DNA of 58,209 nucleotides from an uncultured Treponema sp. (GCA_946615905.1 CAMOIE010000020.1:1-58209); one strand, 5' to 3'. Positions 7,149 through 15,633 are shown, counted from the stretch's first letter. Notes: generated by a model not told the origin, from the sequence alone. Numbers and translations are program-made.

Positions 7149-7607
7149 TCACCCAATTTTCCCCACCCTCTGCTTGTTATAGTCAACCACAGATTTTACA
7201 AAAAGCCTGTCGTAGTGGGCGATGTGGCTCAAAATCCAGTCATACAAAAATTTCACGAACTTCAGCGCATCAGAAAAAGTTATATTTGGAAAAAGATTCA
7301 CCGTATCCAGAACTTTTTTGGCAAACTCCTGATGCTCTTTTTTGTGTATAGAAAAGTCACCGTATTCTGCGGCGGTCATCAAAACTTCCTCATCATGGAA
7401 GTGCTTTTGAACATAATCCGCACCTTCTTTTAAAGCTCCCTTTATCGACTCTTCCCATTCAATTTTATCCCCGCTCCGGCTTTTCATAATCTCCTTGTAA
7501 AGATTGTTGCAGAGCAAAACCAATTTTTTGTGCTGGTCGTCAATAGCTGGGATTCCAAGCTCAAATTTCGCATCCCATTTTATGTAGTCAGAATTAAAGT
7601 TTTCCAT
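7149..7607 (-). CDS. Bacteriohemerythrin
   Basis: A 152-residue four-helix-bundle protein that binds O2 at a di-iron site. The metal ligands are visible in order: H in IDDQHKKL (near residue 26), HFHDEE (near 70), HKKEHQEF (near 90) and WILSHIAHYD (near 125). The ATG of MENFN at 7607 is chosen because AGAGAGG lies about five bases upstream; an upstream GTG at 7625 would add six residues. In anaerobes such proteins buffer or sense oxygen. It is convergent with the oxidoreductase gene. Confidence 0.88.
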   Translation of the reverse strand: MENFNSDYIKWDAKFELGIPAIDDQHKKLVLLCNNLYKEIMKSRSGDKIEWEESIKGALKEGADYVQKHFHDEEVLMTAAEYGDFSIHKKEHQEFAKKVLDTVNLFPNITFSDALKFVKFLYDWILSHIAHYDRLFVKSVVDYNKQRVGKIG

Positions 7608-7730
7608 CTCGACCTCTCTCTTCACAGCCTAAAGTTCAAATTCAATTATACCCCAAAAATCAGCCTTTGTGTTAAAAAAGAAATCCTCCATTTGACTAAG
7701 CCAAATCTCAACTCTGTCGTCTCGTATGTC

Positions 7731-8423
7731 TCATCCAGGAAAATTCCCCCGTCTAGCAATTTCCTCATAGGGCTTGCAGTTAAAAAGCGTGATTCCAGCG
7801 ATTTTCGCCGCGTCAATAAAGCTTATCTGGGCGCATTTGCCTTCCGGCAAACCGGGCTTTGCGTACTTCCGCGCTAACCGCGCTCCATTCTTCCGCCCGC
7901 CCGCATTTTGCGGTCGGACTCCAGAACGCGCTTCGCGCGGTACTCCAATCCCTTGCGCTTTTGCCCTCTCAAACTGACTCGCCGTAAGCTTTGTTGCAAG
8001 TGCGATATGGGGGAAAAAATTTTCTGGGAGATAATTTCTGTTCGCAGCAGGCTCAAAATGTGAAAGAAAGATTTCATGCAAGCGCTCGCTCATTTTTTTT
8101 ACAAGCAAAACAGAATCCTCTTTTAGCGAAAGAAAAATCACTTTTCCCTTAAAAGAGTCAGTTTTATCAAAATAAATCTGACTCTCGCCAAGCGGAAAAT
8201 CTTCAAAGAGAGAATCTGCAAAATCAGAAAAATCAGAGCAAAGCTTCTCTATTTTACTAGGAGCCACATGGAACATTCCGAGCGTTATATGTGGAGGAGG
8301 GTTCTTTTCAATCAAAAAATAGTTTCCTGTCAAATCCGCAAACTCACCCTGCAATTTACGGATTTTCTCAGATGAATGGCTGTCAAAAACAATAGAGACG
8401 GCATAAGTGCCAAAGTCCGTCAT
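7731..8423 (-). CDS. 2H phosphoesterase (2'-5' RNA ligase-like) with an in-frame repeat insertion
   Basis: A 230-residue protein with the two H-x-T/A-L motifs of the 2H superfamily, HITLGMF near residue 46 and HIALATKL near residue 139. Members hydrolyse or ligate cyclic phosphates in RNA or nucleotides; the substrate here is unknown. Residues about 153-190 are a basic, low-complexity stretch (REARSGVRPQNAGGRKNGAR). It is encoded by a copy of the genome's intergenic hairpin repeat (7862-7955), so the natural protein is probably about 190 residues. Function after insertion is uncertain because both catalytic motifs precede it. Confidence 0.7.
   Translation of the reverse strand: MTDFGTYAVSIVFDSHSSEKIRKLQGEFADLTGNYFLIEKNPPPHITLGMFHVAPSKIEKLCSDFSDFADSLFEDFPLGESQIYFDKTDSFKGKVIFLSLKEDSVLLVKKMSERLHEIFLSHFEPAANRNYLPENFFPHIALATKLTASQFERAKAQGIGVPREARSGVRPQNAGGRKNGARLARKYAKPGLPEGKCAQISFIDAAKIAGITLFNCKPYEEIARRGNFPG
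7862..7955 (-). repeat. Hairpin repeat inserted in the 2H phosphoesterase coding sequence
   Basis: Read on the minus strand this segment contains GATTGGAGT, a CGCGCGAAGCGCG hairpin, a GACCGCAAAATGCGGGC hairpin and GAATGGAGCG, then GCGCGGTTAGCGCG. GATTGGAGT and GAATGGAG occur in the same order in the intergenic copy at 4343-4390, and CGCTCCATTC occurs at 49969-49978. The insertion keeps the reading frame open. Confidence 0.6.
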
Positions 8424-8788
8424 ATTCTTCCTAAATCACCGCCTCGCTCACAGTACATTTAATATACTATATTTTCATGAAAGGTCAAAGCTGAAAATTT
8501 GCTTTGATACATAGAACACCATGCGTTGGCCTTTTTTATAAAACAAGAATTGAAACAAATAAAAACCGGTCTCCCGTTCTGGTTTTGACTTTTTTAAAAT
8601 AATTCTTAATTTACGGGAACGATAGGTGCGTGAGCACCTTGTTAATAACTTCCTTAAAATCTTGCCAAACGGCAAGGAAATGTTCAGACCAACATAGCAC
8701 ACTGAGACGTGCCGAGGATTTTTACGAAGTAAAAATGCGAGTGCAATACCCCTATAATTGGACGAAACCGTGATTGACAGACAGGGCT
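8424..8788 (+). other. Hairpin-rich leader region of the CRISPR array
   Basis: No convincing gene is present. Hairpins are seen at GGTGC-GTGA-GCACC (about 8625-8638), CTTGCC-AAAC-GGCAAG (about 8662-8677) and TTTTTAC-GAA-GTAAAAA (about 8719-8735). TATAAT at 8753-8758 lies exactly 30 bases before repeat 1. This is the same distance as from each repeat's terminal TATAAT to the next repeat, although the 30 bp upstream of it do not resemble a repeat. Confidence 0.45.
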
Positions 8789-10406
8789 GTTGCAGGTTGA
8801 CCGGAAAAATTAATCAGTTATAATGCAGGCGCGCCAGTCTTTCATCTTGACCGCGTTGCAGGTTGACCGGAAAAATTAATCAGTTATAATGATTTAACAG
8901 TGCGAGTCATAGAGACATCAGTTGCAGGTTGACCGGAAAAATTAATCAGTTATAATAATTAATTTCAGCCATATTTTTTACCTCCTGTTGCAGGTTGACC
9001 GGAAAAATTAATCAGTTATAATGGCTGAGGAGCCAAACTGTTAAATTTTGGAGTTGCAGGTTGACCGGAAAAATTAATCAGTTATAATATTATAACTACT
9101 TATAATGACGATGTTCTGTTGCAGGTTGACCGGAAAAATTAATCAGTTATAATTTTGTGCACCCGAAGCGTAAGACCGCCATAGTTGCAGGTTGACCAGA
9201 AAAATTAATCAGTTATAATACCTGCTTTCCGTTCTCGTCATAGAACCAAGTTGCAGGTTGACCGGAAAAATTAATCAGTTATAATGAAAGACAGAACGAA
9301 AGGCCTAGACCTTGTGTTGCAGGTTGACCGGAAAAATTAATCAGTTATAATAACCATACTTGGTTAAATCAGCATAACACTGTTGCAGGTTGACCGGAAA
9401 AATTAATCAGTTATAATAAGTAATATAGGTAGACCGACCGTTTGAAAGTTGCAGGTTGACCGGAAAAATTAATCAGTTATAATCTTTTATTTTTGCAGGG
9501 CGTAACCTTGCCAGTTGCAGGTTGACCGGAAAAATTAATCAGTTATAATAGATGATAATGAGGACGCATGTTTTCTTCGGTTGCAGGTTGACCGGAAAAA
9601 TTAATCAGTTATAATGAGACGTCAAAAAATGAATCGAGCATAAACGTTGCAGGTTGACCGGAAAAATTAATCAGTTATAATTTTGGCGGGAATCTTTGAT
9701 TCATATATATGTTGCAGGTTGACCGGAAAAATTAATCAGTTATAATTTTATTTCGTCTTTTTCTTTATTATTTTCAGTTGCAGGTTGACCGGAAAAATTA
9801 ATCAGTTATAATGCTATCCACTGGCTTAACCGCCCAAGTAACGTTGCAGGTTGACCGGAAAAATTAATCAGTTATAATGCCATAGCTTTACCTCCTAGTA
9901 CAACTATAGTTGCAGGTTGACCGGAAAAATTAATCAGTTATAATTTATTGAGGTAGTAATCGCGATAAACACGCGTTGCAGGTTGACCGGAAAAATTAAT
10001 CAGTTATAATAGCGTTCAATGAGCAGATTATGGCTCGTGAGTTGCAGGTTGACCGGAAAAATTAATCAGTTATAATACCAGTAGTAGTAAATAATCGCTT
10101 CTGTAAGTTGCAGGTTGACCGGAAAAATTAATCAGTTATAATGTTTCCGTTTTTGTACAGCTTGAAGTTGCAGTTGCAGGTTGACCGGAAAAATTAATCA
10201 GTTATAATTCATTTTACTGTCATATTCAATCAGATTATGTTGCAGGTTGACCGGAAAAATTAATCAGTTATAATTTCCACAATATCAATACCTTTCTTGG
10301 TTTCGTTGCAGGTTGACCGGAAAAATTAATCAGTTATAATTATCTATACTGGCCGCGACAAGCTCGAAGGGTTGCAGGTTGACCGGAAAAATTAATCAGT
10401 TATAAT
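8789..10406 (+). CRISPR. Type II-C CRISPR array, 25 repeats of 36 bp and 24 spacers
   Basis: Repeats begin with GTTGCAGGTTGACC and end with AATCAGTTATAAT, 36 bp each, starting every 66 bases from 8789 to 10371. Spacers are 30 nt except two of 29 nt, after repeats 5 (9089-9117) and 14 (9682-9710). Repeat 7 (9184) carries one G-to-A change at position 15; all others, including both end repeats, look identical. Each repeat holds TTGACC (positions 9-14) and TATAAT (31-36) separated by 16 bp, an internal promoter as known for Neisseria and Campylobacter type II-C arrays. The plus-strand direction is supported by the tracrRNA anti-repeat and by the terminator at 10404. No protospacer match was noticed in the window by eye. 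Confidence 0.97.
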
Positions 10407-10465
10407 ACGTCTGGTGTAAATCTAATCTGGATAAGGATTTAGAATGCATCAGGCGTATTTTTTTT
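10404..10465 (+). terminator. Intrinsic terminator at the 3' end of the CRISPR array
   Basis: AATACGTCTG (10404-10413) pairs with CAGGCGTATT (10450-10459) with one G-T wobble. An inner stem TAAATC/GATTTA (10417-10422/10436-10441) lies within. Eight T follow at 10458-10465. The first arm begins inside the last bases of repeat 25. The T-run is on the plus strand only, showing that the array is read toward the cas genes, convergent with cas2. Confidence 0.7.
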
Positions 10466-10474
10466 GAGGAATTT

Positions 10475-10813
10475 TCAGAATAAAAGCAACTGCTCTTGCC
10501 GCTTTTTTTCAGTCTTTTGCTGTGCGGTGTAACTGATAATGTTTCCATACTGCTTGTCCGTCACCGTTAAGATATCAACTTTTCCTCGTGCAGGCAAGTT
10601 ATCATGAATCAACCTGTAATATTTTTCGCAGACATCCTTTCCTGAAAGAAGTTTAGTATAGACAGAATATTGAATCATCAAAAAGCCATTGTCCAACAAA
10701 AAATTCCTAAAATCAGTCGCCTCTTTCCTCTCTTTTTTCTCCACCACCGGCAAGTCAAATAACACAACCATCCACATAAGCTCATACCTATTCAATAATG
10801 GTAATTCCGTCAT
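10475..10813 (-). CDS. cas2: CRISPR-associated endonuclease Cas2
   Basis: A 112-residue Cas2, the dimer that bridges two Cas1 dimers in the spacer-integration complex. The first strand ends in VVLFDLPV, with the conserved Asp. The C-terminal part KVDILTVTDKQYG matches the family. GGGAGGT six bases upstream supports the start at 10813 (MTELPLL). This overlaps cas1 by 26 bases; later Met codons at 10777 and 10771 are possible starts nearer the usual family N-terminus. It is the last gene of the minus-strand cas unit. Confidence 0.85.
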   Translation of the reverse strand: MTELPLLNRYELMWMVVLFDLPVVEKKERKEATDFRNFLLDNGFLMIQYSVYTKLLSGKDVCEKYYRLIHDNLPARGKVDILTVTDKQYGNIISYTAQQKTEKKRQEQLLLF

Positions 10814-11711
10814 TGTTGACCTCCCAATCTGGTAAATCAATGACCACTTTCTTTTCTTCCAGTGAATGAACATAAGAAGAAACCAAATAATGCATACTTT
10901 GCAAGGCTGGTGAAAAACCTTGTGAAGTTTTTACTTTGATTTTTAAAGCCTTTACAAGTTGTTTTTTGTTTTCGGGAGTTAATTCTTGCTCTCCATCGCT
11001 TGTCATTTTGTAGACAAGAACATCGACCATAGGCCTATAGATTTCAAACAAGTCATCGGCAAGACAAAACTGATTCAAATTATTGTCATGATGAATTCCG
11101 AGCGAAGGCAAAAGTCCTCCTGCACAGACTGCACGAGTCATTCCCGCCCGCATAACTGCATATCCATAATTGAGCATGATGTTGATAGAATCATCCCCAT
11201 CTTTATTACGAATAAACTTTTCTCCAAATAAAGATTTCCAATACATTCTTGCAGCATAGGCCTCGCGATTTTTTGTATCCCCCGAATCGACCATACTTGC
11301 AATTTTATTGATTAGAACCGCATCGGCTTCTTTTCCACAATGTTTTAATGAAAGAGCCTGGTTTTTGATTTTCTGAATTACAATCTGCTGCCAAATTCTT
11401 TTCTTTAATGGAAGACTTGCGTTAATCTGACTTTTTACGATTTTTGCAAACATGCAGTGCGAGGCTTCTGGTATGACCATACTTTGAGGGGAATAATTTT
11501 TTCCGCATAAAACAGTTATACAGTCACGCTCAGAAAGTGCGTTCAAAATATTTTTTGTGATTACAACGCTTTGTGCGGAAAGCAACAAAACAGCAATATC
11601 ATCAAGTGGGATAGAAGCAAGTTCCGTATCCTTTTCCTTGATGACAATGAACCCTCTGTTCAGAGAAATGTATCGATTTTCCTGAGAAATCTCTAGCACT
11701 CTGTTCAGCAT
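10788..11711 (-). CDS. cas1: CRISPR-associated integrase Cas1 (type II)
   Basis: A 307-residue Cas1 that integrates spacers. The metal-binding residues are visible: E150 in NREAYAARMYW, H207 in LGIHHDN and the acidic residue in ADDLFEIYRP (about 220-223). Length and the N-terminal IVIKEKDTELASIPLDDI are typical of type II Cas1. It lies 36 bases downstream of the toxin gene and overlaps cas2. No cas4 or csn2 is present, which fits subtype II-C. Base composition is AT-richer than most of the window. Confidence 0.93.
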   Translation of the reverse strand: MLNRVLEISQENRYISLNRGFIVIKEKDTELASIPLDDIAVLLLSAQSVVITKNILNALSERDCITVLCGKNYSPQSMVIPEASHCMFAKIVKSQINASLPLKKRIWQQIVIQKIKNQALSLKHCGKEADAVLINKIASMVDSGDTKNREAYAARMYWKSLFGEKFIRNKDGDDSINIMLNYGYAVMRAGMTRAVCAGGLLPSLGIHHDNNLNQFCLADDLFEIYRPMVDVLVYKMTSDGEQELTPENKKQLVKALKIKVKTSQGFSPALQSMHYLVSSYVHSLEEKKVVIDLPDWEVNNDGITIIE

Positions 11712-11747
11712 ATTTTAATTATCGGCAGAACAGGGGAATTTCGGCAA

Positions 11748-12065
11748 TTATCTTTTTAAGATTGCAGCCCAATCGCTTCTGCTGTATAAAAAACGCAAAA
11801 CAGAAACTTTTTCAGATTTTTCATAGATTTTATAAAAGATTGTGTAGTTTTTTACGAATGTCCGACGAACACCTTTTGAAGATAAAAGTTCATCATGAAC
11901 GAGTGGATAGCTTTCTGGAGACTCTGAAAGCCCGGCTATCTCTTTTTCCGCCTCATCAAGCAATTCATTGGCGGCTTTAGGATTATGCAGTTTTTCAGAA
12001 ATATATTTTACTGTTCGTAACAAATCTGCTTTTGCTTTTTTTGTTACTTTTACATTATAAATCAT
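11748..12065 (-). CDS. RelE/ParE family toxin
   Basis: A 105-residue protein with the RelE/ParE fold pattern: basic N-terminal strand and helix (MIYNVKVTKKAKADLLRTVK), then SPESYPLV, RRTFVKNYTIFYKIY and VSVLRFLYSRSDW at the C-terminus. ParE poisons gyrase and RelE cuts mRNA; which applies here cannot be told. The start overlaps the antitoxin stop by 4 bases, as in most type II toxin-antitoxin operons. It sits between cas9 and cas1 in the same direction, an unusual position. Confidence 0.82.
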   Translation of the reverse strand: MIYNVKVTKKAKADLLRTVKYISEKLHNPKAANELLDEAEKEIAGLSESPESYPLVHDELLSSKGVRRTFVKNYTIFYKIYEKSEKVSVLRFLYSRSDWAAILKR

Positions 12066-12271
12066 TTTTGTAATTCTGCCCTAATGTCTGAAAATACTTT
12101 TTCACAAGGTTCTTCTCTACCATTTTCCGCATCGACCAAGCCTTCCTGAATTAAATCATAAAGAGACGGTTCTGTTTCTGTTTTTAAAAACGCAACCAAA
12201 TATTGAAGCCGCTCGTAAGGCATATTAGCAACCAAAGTTTGAGCTTCTTTTACTAAAGTTTCATACGGCAT
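12062..12271 (-). CDS. Antitoxin of the cas-embedded toxin-antitoxin pair
   Basis: A 69-residue acidic protein upstream of and overlapping the toxin. It repeats MPYE at residues 1-4 and 17-20, has a helical N-terminus, and ends in YDLIQEGLVDAENGREEP and VFSDIRAEL, the kind of acidic extension that wraps a RelE/ParE toxin. TAGGAG nine bases upstream supports the start. A TATAAT at 12291-12296 (minus strand), in the 30-bp gap after cas9, could give the pair its own promoter. Confidence 0.75.
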   Translation of the reverse strand: MPYETLVKEAQTLVANMPYERLQYLVAFLKTETEPSLYDLIQEGLVDAENGREEPCEKVFSDIRAELQK

Positions 12272-12301
12272 AAAAATCTCCTACCCATAGATTATACATC
12301 A

Positions 12302-15300
12302 TTATTTACTTTTTCTGAATACTCGCCCGATTGGGTTTACGGTTACTAGATGGGCTTGCATTTTACCGAAGAGGACATTGACAGACATATAGTTTTGTCC
12401 TTTATGGATTTTCCAACAAGGTTCGGTCATTATATCATTTGTTGCAATTAGCCAATCTACAAATCCCTTTGATGAATATACAGGTTGAACATCAAATCTA
12501 TTACCATTTGCATCATACCCAGCAATTCTTCCTAAATACAGTTTTCCTTCATAAGAAAATTCCAAATAATCATCCTTATAAAATTCACCTATCATCTTTG
12601 CTGCTGGATGAGGTTTACCATTTTGTAAAACTTCATCTTTTATCTTTTGTTTACCATTTTGCAAAATAATAACTTCATTTCTTCGAATACATTGAATTTT
12701 AAAAGCGTCGTCAGGCATTTGCCAAACGATCGCTGTAAAATAATCTTCCGTAGAATAAAAACGAGATACAGCACCTTTTATTTCAATTGGTTTTTGATCT
12801 TTATTCTTACACCTAACTTTCTTCACTCCAGTTTTCTTTGTGTACTCTCCCATCACTTCTTCAAACTTGCGGCCGGCATTTTCTTTTACAAAGGCTTGCA
12901 TGTCCTCGCGGATTTTTTTATCGATGATGGAAGTCAAATCTTTTTCGGAAGTAAAAGTCGCAATTGCAGTTCTCGAAACATAAACTTCTTTTCCGTCCTC
13001 AGGATTTTTAATCTTACCCAGCAAAGTTTCTTTGGAAAGTTTTCCCTGCGCTCCGTGGTCTGGTTTTATGCTCGGAACAATCTTGCGAACTTTTTCCACG
13101 AGTTCCGTCCTTAAAACAGGCATCTGCGGTGCTTCAATTCTGTTTTTCATTCCGCGCTGGTTCATATCAGAAATCTGCTTTACCATGCTTCGGTCAATCA
13201 ATGCAATTACAGAAGCGTCCAAAGCGTGGTGGCGGTGGTCGTAGCGGTTTTTCTTGTAAGTTCCAATCTGTTCGTCTTTCAATCCAAAATGAGCAATTTC
13301 TTTATCACCAATTTTTCTCTTTAAGATTGAATCGATATCCCACTTGTCCCGCAAAAGCTTTGTCATGCCGCCGGTAACTGCCCACCTATCATCACAAACA
13401 GCACCTAAATATTTTAATGCCGCTTTTGAAAGATAAGCATTGTCTGTAAGCTGGCGCGCGATAAATCCTGAATCTTTTTCAAAGGTTTCCATTGCATCTT
13501 CTTTAAAGCGAGAACGCTTTCTAAAATCTTTTAACATCGCTGCTCGAGTCAAAATACCGTTCCAATCGTAACCGTCGCGGCTTGCACCAAACGCCTCGAA
13601 AGGAGTGCGGTTTCCCTTGTAGGCATTGCAAGAAGCATGGGCAACGGTTTTGTTAGATTCAGCGTCTAGCAAAGTTCTGCCGAATGGTAGAATGTGTTCA
13701 ATTTCTATGCTTTTTGTAAAAAGTTCTGCACCGCTGATTACTTTTCCACAGTAGATACACTTACGGCTCAAAGAATCTGTTCCAAGTTCTTCCCACAGTC
13801 TGAACTTCAATCTGTCATTTCTTGAAGGGAAGGCAATTTTATAGGCATCTGTCAGATTTTTATTTATTGCCTCATTCTTTTTCGTATTTTCTCTAATCCG
13901 TCTTTGAGTTTCTTCTTTGGCAGAACGGCTTTCTTTTAAATCGCGCGAAAGTTCCACTACAATTTGCGTGGGTCTTCCATATTGCTTAATCAAAGCATTC
14001 ACAACCGTCCTTGTCTGATTCAAGGCGACATGAACTGTAGGGTTTGAAATTTTTCCATAATATTTTTCCGGGTTACTTTCATCATACTTCGCACGTTCAA
14101 TTCCCATTGTGGAACCGACAAGCACTTTTCCGTAATAAGGAAGCTCGTCATATTTTTCTACCGACTGGTCGCCATGTTTAAAGCCAAGCATTTCTTCCGC
14201 AACGGTAAGCGTAATTCCGCTGCAAGATTCCATTTTTTCTATAAGTTGTTGCTGAACTTCCTTGCAGAGCATTGTCGTTCCTGCTGGCGGCATCCATTTT
14301 GTTATGTTTTCTTTTTGCTTATCAGTCAAATCATATTTAGAAAGCATTTTCAGAACTTCGGAATTTTCATCGGCAGTAATCAATTTTTCTACGATGTCAT
14401 CTTGTTCTGCCAAAGAAAGATTATCCCACAAAGAGCCAAAATATTTTTCTCCCCGCATTTTTGTTGCAGTAGGACAGCCTAAAAGTTTTGTGCGGTTTTC
14501 GCTTTCCAAGTTGAATGTGATGTCCGCTTTTGATTTTGAATCTTCCATTTGAATTTCTGGGAAAAGTCCGCCTGAATATGACGCGCGACCTGTCGGCAAA
14601 ACAAGTTCTTTTCGCATTTTGTCAAAAGAAAGCTCACTTTTTTCGTACAGAAGTTTTAGCAATTTTTTTTCGTTTTCTTCGCTTAGAGGAAAAGCATGAC
14701 TTCCAGTATATGAATAATTAAGATTCCGCATTTCTTGCAGAACACGGATTTTTTCGCTGGAAGGCAGAGCCTTGTATGCTCGATAATTATCAGGCATCAA
14801 AGTACAGCGTCCACGTTCCGGTGTTTTTAATGGTCTCTGGTCAAAAATAGATTTATAAATCGCATCCCAGTCAACATCGCTAAAATATTTTTCCTGCACA
14901 TTGCGGATAGCGTTGAACTCATCAATATACATCTGCCTTGTCGGATAATAAGTCATCCTGCCAGGCACAAAGCGAGTTCCACGGATGCCGCCATTCTCAA
15001 TTTTTTCATTTTTGTTCTTCCACAGGAATTCTCCCAAAGACCTGCAGCCACTTTCGCTAATTGCCTTTGCAAGCTCATTTTGCATATCTTTTTGACTCAA
15101 TTTTGTGGATTTTGAGTTTTCTTCCTTTTGATTTTCCGCATCCTTACGGTTGCTTTTAAAACCTCGGCGGACAGACAAATTAAAAAGTGTGCGACCAAGT
15201 TCGTAAGCTTCTAGTTTTGAATCCAGTGCCTTTGCCCTAAGTTCATATGGATTAAGTGATTTTAGTTTTAAACATTCTTCTTTTGTCGGTGGAAAAAGTC

Positions 15301-15556
15301 CTTGTGAAAGCAAAAGACGGAATGTCTGCTTGCGACGAAGTTTCCTTCTATAGATTAGTTTCCTCTGCCCGCGTGCAGTTCTTCTGGCAACAGCGAGAGG
15401 CTCCTTTGTTTTTGGGTCGCGACCGTCAGAAAAAATACGGACACCCAAATCAACTAAATCAAGAGGTTCTTTTTTATCATCAAGGCTGTAAATTGCCCAA
15501 CCAATAGAATTTGTTCCCAAGTCAAGACCAAGACGGTAAGAAATCTTTTTATCCAT
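12302..15556 (-). CDS. cas9: CRISPR-associated endonuclease Cas9 (type II-C)
   Basis: A 1084-residue Cas9, in the size range of compact II-C enzymes. RuvC-I carries D12 (RLGLDLGTNSIGWA). The Arg-rich bridge helix is at about 58-80 (RRTARGQRKLIYRRKLRRK). RuvC-II carries E535 (IVVELSRD). The HNH domain has H621 in EIEHILPFGR and N644 in ASCNAYKGN, and a C600-x-x-C603 pair precedes it. RuvC-III carries H777 and D780 (HRHHALDAS). All catalytic residues are intact, so it should cut both strands. The C-terminal 250 residues would recognise the PAM, which cannot be predicted. TATAAT 6 nt before the ATG suggests a leaderless mRNA. Confidence 0.97.
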   Translation of the reverse strand: MDKKISYRLGLDLGTNSIGWAIYSLDDKKEPLDLVDLGVRIFSDGRDPKTKEPLAVARRTARGQRKLIYRRKLRRKQTFRLLLSQGLFPPTKEECLKLKSLNPYELRAKALDSKLEAYELGRTLFNLSVRRGFKSNRKDAENQKEENSKSTKLSQKDMQNELAKAISESGCRSLGEFLWKNKNEKIENGGIRGTRFVPGRMTYYPTRQMYIDEFNAIRNVQEKYFSDVDWDAIYKSIFDQRPLKTPERGRCTLMPDNYRAYKALPSSEKIRVLQEMRNLNYSYTGSHAFPLSEENEKKLLKLLYEKSELSFDKMRKELVLPTGRASYSGGLFPEIQMEDSKSKADITFNLESENRTKLLGCPTATKMRGEKYFGSLWDNLSLAEQDDIVEKLITADENSEVLKMLSKYDLTDKQKENITKWMPPAGTTMLCKEVQQQLIEKMESCSGITLTVAEEMLGFKHGDQSVEKYDELPYYGKVLVGSTMGIERAKYDESNPEKYYGKISNPTVHVALNQTRTVVNALIKQYGRPTQIVVELSRDLKESRSAKEETQRRIRENTKKNEAINKNLTDAYKIAFPSRNDRLKFRLWEELGTDSLSRKCIYCGKVISGAELFTKSIEIEHILPFGRTLLDAESNKTVAHASCNAYKGNRTPFEAFGASRDGYDWNGILTRAAMLKDFRKRSRFKEDAMETFEKDSGFIARQLTDNAYLSKAALKYLGAVCDDRWAVTGGMTKLLRDKWDIDSILKRKIGDKEIAHFGLKDEQIGTYKKNRYDHRHHALDASVIALIDRSMVKQISDMNQRGMKNRIEAPQMPVLRTELVEKVRKIVPSIKPDHGAQGKLSKETLLGKIKNPEDGKEVYVSRTAIATFTSEKDLTSIIDKKIREDMQAFVKENAGRKFEEVMGEYTKKTGVKKVRCKNKDQKPIEIKGAVSRFYSTEDYFTAIVWQMPDDAFKIQCIRRNEVIILQNGKQKIKDEVLQNGKPHPAAKMIGEFYKDDYLEFSYEGKLYLGRIAGYDANGNRFDVQPVYSSKGFVDWLIATNDIMTEPCWKIHKGQNYMSVNVLFGKMQAHLVTVNPIGRVFRKSK

Positions 15557-15562
15557 AAATAT

Positions 15563-15568
15563 ATTATA
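15563..15568 (-). promoter_or_regulatory. Probable -10 box of cas9
   Basis: TATAAT on the minus strand, separated from the cas9 ATG by six bases (15557-15562). No good -35 is seen at 16-18 bp and no Shine-Dalgarno sequence precedes the ATG, so transcription would start at or next to the ATG. The divergent tracrRNA promoter begins only about 31 bp away. Confidence 0.45.
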
Positions 15569-15598
15569 TACCTAAAATCTCAAGGTCGCATAAATAAA

Positions 15599-15627
15599 TT
15601 GACAAATGGCAGTTTCTGCTTTATCTT
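15599..15627 (+). promoter_or_regulatory. tracrRNA promoter
   Basis: TTGACA (15599-15604), a 17-bp spacer and TATCTT (15622-15627). The predicted start near 15634 falls at the first base of the anti-repeat, which fits a primary tracrRNA that needs no 5' trimming to pair with the crRNA. Confidence 0.7.
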
Positions 15628-15633
15628 AAATTT

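Noticed and set aside
8475..8702. A 75-codon minus-strand frame upstream of the CRISPR array
   Set aside because: It runs through several hairpins, has no ribosome site and no family resemblance; it is more likely leader or repeat DNA.
8723..8758. A degenerate 26th CRISPR repeat before repeat 1
   Set aside because: Only the final TATAAT matches the repeat; the other 30 positions do not agree better than chance, so it is treated as leader.
8789..10406. Self-targeting spacers
   Set aside because: Reading the spacers against genes in this window by eye gave no convincing match; this was not an exhaustive search.
12302..15556. Possible frameshift or inactive Cas9
   Set aside because: The frame is continuous and all RuvC and HNH catalytic residues (D12, E535, H621, N644, H777, D780) are present.
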